Shown here: one piece after another, positions 6,045 to 6,200 of the stretch
How the letters are laid out: every line of letters begins with the position of its first letter
How positions within the stretch are numbered: position 1 is the first letter of the stretch
Assembly: GCA_031292465.1 (NCBI GenBank)
Contig: JARLHB010000446.1
Span: 1 to 6,200 of the forward strand
Direction of reading: 5' to 3'
DNA from: Ignavibacteriaceae bacterium
GTDB lineage: Bacteria; Bacteroidota; Ignavibacteria; Ignavibacteriales; Ignavibacteriaceae
Length of the DNA stretch: 6,200 nt
Position numbers and translations under genes: made by a program
The notes under the pieces: model-generated
What the model saw: only the letters and a program-made list of their open reading frames with translations
Database searches by the model: none
What the model was told of the DNA's origin: nothing

Positions 6045-6200
6045 ATGAAAAAAAATATTCTACTTTTTGCAATTTTCTTACTTGCTGCAGTAGCCTCTTT
6101 TGCAGGGACTAAAAGCATAGCAGTAGTAACTCAGACAGATAAGGGCGTTAATGTAAATTTAGCCAGCCCTTATAGTTCACAAGTATATGCCGGTACATTA
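6045..6200 (+). CDS. Secreted or envelope protein of unknown function, 5' part (cut by window edge)
   Basis: The frame is open from ATG 6045 to the last base, giving 52 residues. Residues 1-20 form a classic Sec signal peptide: KK after Met, a hydrophobic core (ILLFAIFLLAAVA), and a likely signal peptidase I site after SFA (residues 18-20), with mature protein starting at GTKSIAVV. There is no lipobox cysteine, so it is not a lipoprotein. The mature start, rich in V, T, N and S, is compatible with a periplasmic or outer-membrane beta protein, but no family can be named. No strong Shine-Dalgarno is present (CGGGAC at 6032-6037 is the closest). The start is fixed by the signal peptide. The gene lies 350 bases behind the FapA-family gene and probably has its own promoter. 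Confidence 0.75.
   Translation, partial: MKKNILLFAIFLLAAVASFAGTKSIAVVTQTDKGVNVNLASPYSSQVYAGTL

Noticed and set aside
1..6200. CRISPR arrays, tRNA or rRNA genes, insertion-sequence ends, riboswitches
   Set aside because: No regularly spaced repeats, cloverleaf-like segments, transposase coding or conserved riboswitch cores were seen on reading both strands.

Overview
The window is AT-rich and carries three complete genes and the start of a fourth. They are a GntR-family repressor (+), a large single-chain type IIG restriction-modification enzyme (-), a FapA/DUF342 protein (+), and the first 52 codons of a small secreted protein (+). The low GC, weak or absent Shine-Dalgarno signals, TAA stops and short CTACAA...CCCTnaCGGGG-like intergenic repeats suggest the Bacteroidota / Chlorobi / Ignavibacteria group. 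That is inference: the window holds no rRNA or marker gene.

Layout. Positions 1-153 hold a short GC-rich palindromic repeat and two AT-rich dyads just upstream of the regulator, which are possible autoregulatory sites. Positions 154-900 encode the HutC/FarR-type GntR regulator with a UTRA ligand domain. A 93-bp convergent gap follows, with a T9 run, a perfect 8-bp hairpin and a second degenerate repeat copy. Positions 994-3900 (-) encode the 968-aa restriction-modification protein: N-terminal PD-(D/E)XK nuclease, gamma-type N6-adenine methyltransferase with CGSGSF and NPPY motifs, and C-terminal TaqI-like specificity domain. Positions 3901-4290 are a divergent intergenic region with no convincing gene. 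Positions 4291-5694 encode the FapA-family protein (beta-solenoid plus coiled coil). Positions 5695-6044 are intergenic, with a perfect 11-bp-arm palindrome and a possible remnant of a minus-strand gene. Position 6045 starts a signal-peptide protein cut by the window edge.

The genes do not form an operon: regulator and R-M gene converge, and R-M and FapA genes diverge. The R-M enzyme looks self-contained for phage or foreign-DNA defence, with methylation, cleavage and specificity in one chain. Its most notable feature is a sharp composition change inside the gene. The specificity half is clearly AT-richer than the nuclease/methylase half, and the break lies just after the NPPY motif, as expected if the specificity module was exchanged. 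I see no evidence of a wholly new multi-gene system. The most checkable leads are the mosaic R-M gene, the inverted repeat over its SAM-binding motif, the palindrome ahead of the secreted gene, and the short repeat family.
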